A stretch of 39,109 nucleotides of DNA, from IMG/VR virus record IMGVR_UViG_3300046522_000237, positions 1-39,109 of that record; one strand, given 5' to 3'. How positions within the stretch are numbered: the first letter of the stretch is position 1; each line of letters begins with the position of its first letter. Source of the stretch: a virus. Positions 36,742-39,109 of the stretch are shown in pieces. Below the pieces are notes generated by a model. That model was not told the DNA's origin. It made no database searches and worked only from the letters and a program-made list of their open reading frames with translations. The translations under genes were made by a program, and so were the position numbers.

Positions 36742-37683
36742 TTATGCCAGGTCGAGCACCGCGCCGTGCGCTTTCGGGTTGTAGTCGCGCAGGGTGAATT
36801 CGCAGTTCACCAGCACGTCCTTGGTGTCACCGGTTTTGCCCAGCGGCTCGTCGTTCATCGGGCGGAGGATCGCCAGTTCCAGGAACTCAGGATTGATGAA
36901 GGCGACTTCGCGCTGACGCATATGGCGCGCGTTGACGGTCTTCACGCGGCCGAATGGTCCGATGTAGACCTCCAGCGTTGCCGTCAGGGTCTTGTCTTCG
37001 GCCTTGTCGAAGCGGGTCGTGCCGGCCAGGAAGCTATCGAACACCACGCGCTGAGTCGACGGCATCAGGCCGTACAGGCTCTCCATGTCGGCGCCGTTGT
37101 CGAACATCTGCTGCAGCACGCCCTTCATCAGGGTTTCGGTGAACGGGCGGGTAGCGCCGTCGACAGCTGCGGTGTTCGTCAGCGGGTTGGCCGCTGCGCC
37201 GCCGGCGCCGAACGAAACGTTGTCCGACATGAAGCCGAACAGGCCGCGCGCCTGCGGTGCTACGCCGGCGGCCGCTGCGATGGCGGTCGTGTTCTGCAGG
37301 ACGGCGAACTCGATGTCCTTCTTCAGTTCAACCATCGTCTTGGCCAGCTGGCGGTTGTATTCCGATTTGCCGCCGGCTTTTTCCACACGCTCCTGGGTGC
37401 CGGTCACGCCGAAGACGTCTTCGACGATCTGCGTACGATTGCCGTAGCGCAGCGGCGGCGTACGCGCGGTGCGAGTGGCGTTGTTGCCCTGCTCGACCTT
37501 GTTGGCTTTGGCCGCGCGGTAAGCGTCGGTGCTCCATTCGTCGAAGACGCCGTCTGCCTTGCCTTTGCCGATCAGCTTGAGGGTTGGGGTCTCTGCAACG
37601 CTGACGTTCCAGATCTTATTCATCAACTGCTCACGGTTGACCGTGGCGTTGAAGGTGGCGAAGGTATTTGCGGTTTGCGGCAT
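36742..37683 (-). CDS. Major coat protein, SU10/DUF5309-type
   Basis: The protein has 313 residues. It begins PQTANTFATFNATVNREQLM, then has VAETPTLKLIGKGKADGVFD, EDVFGVTGTQERVEKAGGKS and a long helix (YNRQLAKTMVELKKDIEFAV). The C-terminal half has the beta-rich TATLEVYIGPFGRVKTVNAR region and ends with ALVDLA-like residues. This is the HK97-fold SU10-type capsid pattern (DUF5309). It forms the icosahedral shell with the scaffold encoded upstream. A strong terminator follows. Confidence 0.88.
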   Translation of the reverse strand: MPQTANTFATFNATVNREQLMNKIWNVSVAETPTLKLIGKGKADGVFDEWSTDAYRAAKANKVEQGNNATRTARTPPLRYGNRTQIVEDVFGVTGTQERVEKAGGKSEYNRQLAKTMVELKKDIEFAVLQNTTAIAAAAGVAPQARGLFGFMSDNVSFGAGGAAANPLTNTAAVDGATRPFTETLMKGVLQQMFDNGADMESLYGLMPSTQRVVFDSFLAGTTRFDKAEDKTLTATLEVYIGPFGRVKTVNARHMRQREVAFINPEFLELAILRPMNDEPLGKTGDTKDVLVNCEFTLRDYNPKAHGAVLDLA

Positions 37684-37695
37684 GGTGAGTTCCTT

Positions 37696-38733
37696 TTAAC
37701 GTTTGGTCATGCCGAGCAGTGCAGCGAAGTCCTTGACGCTGCCGGTCTGATCGAGACGACGGGTTTGTTTTTCGATGTGCAGCTGGGCTGCGGGTTTGGC
37801 GGCCGGCGCGGCCTTGGCTACCTTGGTGGGCAAAGTCGATACCGCCTTGATCGCCTTTTGAGTGGTGCTCTGCTGCTTGTCGAACTGCGCGGCCTTCCAG
37901 AGCACCTCCAACATGCGCTTGTCGGCCACGTTCGCAAGCTCGGCATCGGTGAAACCGGCCTTCTGGCCGATCGCCTTCATTTCCGCGATGTGTTCCTTGC
38001 CGAAGCCGGGAACGATCGTCGCCATGTGCACCTGGGCCTCCTGCGACTGCCGGGCGAAGGCTTCACGCTGCGCCGCTGCCTGGGCCGCCGTCAGGGCCTG
38101 CTGCTTCTGGCCGATGCCGGCAACAACGTCACCGCGGCGCGCCCGCAGGTCGTTGAATTCGGCAAGGTGCGTGCTGTACGAAACCGGGTCCTCTGCGCGC
38201 AGCGCGGCCCAGTCGACCTGCTGATACTCGGCCAGAGCAGCGTCGATGTTCTGCAGCTGGCCGATCTCCTGGCTGAACTGCTGGACCTCGGCGGCCTGGC
38301 GCGCCACGTGCTGGCCCCATTCCTGGCGTTCTTGGGCGAGGCGTTGGGCCTTTTGAGTGTAATCCGCTTGCCGCAAATAACCACTCTTGGCCTCGTCCTT
38401 CGACACCTTGACCATTTCGCCATTGATTTCCAGCTCGAGGAACGCTTCGGGCGGGTCCGTTTCCGGTTGTCCGTCCGGATCCGCCTGCGGGTCGGCCTCG
38501 GGGTCCTGCTCCGGGTCGACTTCTGGTGGATCGGTTTCCTCGACAGGGTCCTGGTCGGGATCGACGTTTTGCGGGTCCGTTTCCGGTTGTCCGTTATCGC
38601 CGTCGCCGCCCAGCATTTCCGCGAAAGAGTCGGTGGTCAGGGTTTCTGCCGCCGTTGCTCCGCCGCCGCCACCGCCTTCGACGATGTGCATTGGCATTAC
38701 AAAGGACAGCAGGAATTTCAGCAGTTTGTTCAT
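37696..38733 (-). CDS. Scaffolding protein
   Basis: The protein has 345 residues and lies directly before the coat gene. It is acidic and Asp/Pro/Gln-rich at the N-terminal third (repeated DGQPETDPP and DPEQDPEADPQAD), helical in the middle (RLAQERQEWGQHVARQAAEV), and basic near the C-terminus (QLHIEKQTRRLDQT), the usual coat-binding end of scaffolds. The acidic part contains a 24-bp perfect DNA repeat (38451-38474 and 38571-38594), in frame. ATG 38733 has CGGAA upstream; ATG 38697 is an alternative. Confidence 0.87.
   Translation of the reverse strand: MNKLLKFLLSFVMPMHIVEGGGGGGATAAETLTTDSFAEMLGGDGDNGQPETDPQNVDPDQDPVEETDPPEVDPEQDPEADPQADPDGQPETDPPEAFLELEINGEMVKVSKDEAKSGYLRQADYTQKAQRLAQERQEWGQHVARQAAEVQQFSQEIGQLQNIDAALAEYQQVDWAALRAEDPVSYSTHLAEFNDLRARRGDVVAGIGQKQQALTAAQAAAQREAFARQSQEAQVHMATIVPGFGKEHIAEMKAIGQKAGFTDAELANVADKRMLEVLWKAAQFDKQQSTTQKAIKAVSTLPTKVAKAAPAAKPAAQLHIEKQTRRLDQTGSVKDFAALLGMTKR
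38451..38594. repeat. 24-bp direct repeat within the scaffold gene
   Basis: The identical 24-mer occurs at 38451-38474 and 38571-38594, 120 bp (40 codons) apart, so the repeat is in frame and codes for the segment GQPETDP. It may allow expansion or loss of the acidic linker. Confidence 0.8.
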
Positions 38734-38764
38734 GTGTTTTCCGTGAGGTGTGAGTTCAGAAATG

Positions 38765-38790
38765 AAAAGGCCACCTCAGCGGGTGGCCTT
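38765..38790 (-). terminator. Intrinsic terminator before the scaffold gene
   Basis: On the minus strand AAGGCCACC pairs with GGTGGCCTT (9 bp, 6-base loop), followed by TTTTC. It separates the split 115-residue gene from the scaffold gene. Confidence 0.82.
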
Positions 38791-38846
38791 CTGATTGTTC
38801 CTAACTCGACGGGCAGCGTTCAGGGGCACGCTGCCAGCCCGGGTAA

Positions 38847-39109
38847 TTAGATGGTGGAGCCGTCCGACAGCAAGGCGGCGGGGGTGTCGCCGCACACCAG
38901 CCGGATGCCCGCATACTTCCCGACATGCAGGCCGCCGTCCTTGGCGTCCGGATGCGTGATCTGGCAGACCGGGAGCGGCTGCGCGGCTTCCTCGATGCGC
39001 GCGGCGTACGCGGCGAGCGATTCGACCTCGGCGGGTGCTGGGGGCGGTGCCGGATCCTGTGCCGGCGGCGTTTCCACGGCCGGCGGCTGCGCGGCTTCCT
39101 CGATGCGCG
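38847..39109 (-). CDS. C-terminal part of the Pro/Glu-rich protein split by the window ends
   Basis: This is the continuation of the gene that starts at 220. Within the linear window the frame is open to the right edge; the GTG at 39077 could be taken for a start but is an internal valine in the joined gene. The last 40 residues are less repetitive and contain the segment VCQITHPDAKDGGLHVGKY, so the C-terminus looks like a small folded domain after a flexible acidic/proline linker. An intrinsic terminator follows at 38765-38790, before the scaffold gene. No family is recognised. Confidence 0.75.
   Translation of the reverse strand, partial: RIEEAAQPPAVETPPAQDPAPPPAPAEVESLAAYAARIEEAAQPLPVCQITHPDAKDGGLHVGKYAGIRLVCGDTPAALLSDGSTI
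38975..39109. repeat. 135-bp direct repeat of the window ends (right copy)
   Basis: This copy is identical to bases 1-135. Removing one copy leaves 38,974 bp and rejoins the split gene (220 down to 1, then 38974 down to 38847) in frame. The terminase is of the headful Sf6/P22 type, so I read this as an assembly overlap and not a packaged terminal repeat. Confidence 0.95.

Overview
The window is one complete, temperate, podovirus-like phage genome (free phage or excised prophage), assembled as a circle and cut open inside a gene. The first 135 bases recur exactly as the last 135, and the two halves of a split 115-residue gene rejoin in frame across the ends, so the unique length is 38,974 bp. 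Base composition is GC-rich with strongly GC-biased third codon positions. Together with an Adhesin_E-like lysogen gene and Shine-Dalgarno sites of AGGAG type, this suggests a high-GC beta- or gamma-proteobacterial host. Burkholderiales, such as an Oxalobacteraceae relative, is my inference and is not shown by the sequence. No tRNA, rRNA, CRISPR array or insertion sequence was seen.

Layout. (1) The late operon is on the minus strand. It starts near 4.9 kb, runs leftwards through the window ends and continues from 38.97 kb down to 23.26 kb. Its order is small exported protein, TerS, TerL, portal, two small proteins, scaffold, SU10-type coat, small protein, SGNH-hydrolase tail protein, adaptor, nozzle, small protein, acetyltransferase-like protein, four internal/ejection-type proteins, S74 tail protein, small tail protein, holin, GH73 endolysin, Rz with embedded Rz1, and a 46-residue protein. 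(2) Early leftward genes lie at 10.3-5.0 kb: Cro, a ribbon-helix-helix protein, small proteins, a DUF1376 replication protein with an iteron-like array inside it, an HD hydrolase, a protein ending in a Tad2 (anti-Thoeris) domain, RusA, a 23-residue membrane peptide and a Q-like antiterminator. (3) The lysogeny segment at 10.37-12.4 kb holds an S24 repressor, an exported Adhesin_E-like protein, a strongly structured intergenic stretch and two small genes. (4) An early rightward operon at 12.5-22.9 kb holds small proteins, a putative annealing protein, a YqaJ exonuclease fused to a long coiled coil, an HNH protein, an ASCH protein, excisionase and integrase. An AT-rich putative attP region follows.

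How it fits together. Palindromes of the form AT(C/A)GG-N4-CC(G/T)AT occur three times between cro and the repressor, and twice on the promoter of the rightward operon 2.1 kb away. One repressor can therefore silence both early operons, including int and xis. The leftward promoter and the proposed repressor promoter both place transcription starts at the start codon, which predicts leaderless mRNAs. Replication is probably lambda-like: an initiator with an internal origin, and no phage helicase or polymerase. Q is expected to open the late operon, which contains several intrinsic terminators. The Sf6/P22-type terminase implies headful packaging, so the 135-bp end repeat is probably an assembly signature and not a physical terminus. 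The most notable points are the Tad2 fusion, the two-site operator network, the origin-like array, the structured 11.57-11.96 kb segment, and an in-frame 108-bp repeat unit of uncertain copy number exactly at the contig ends.
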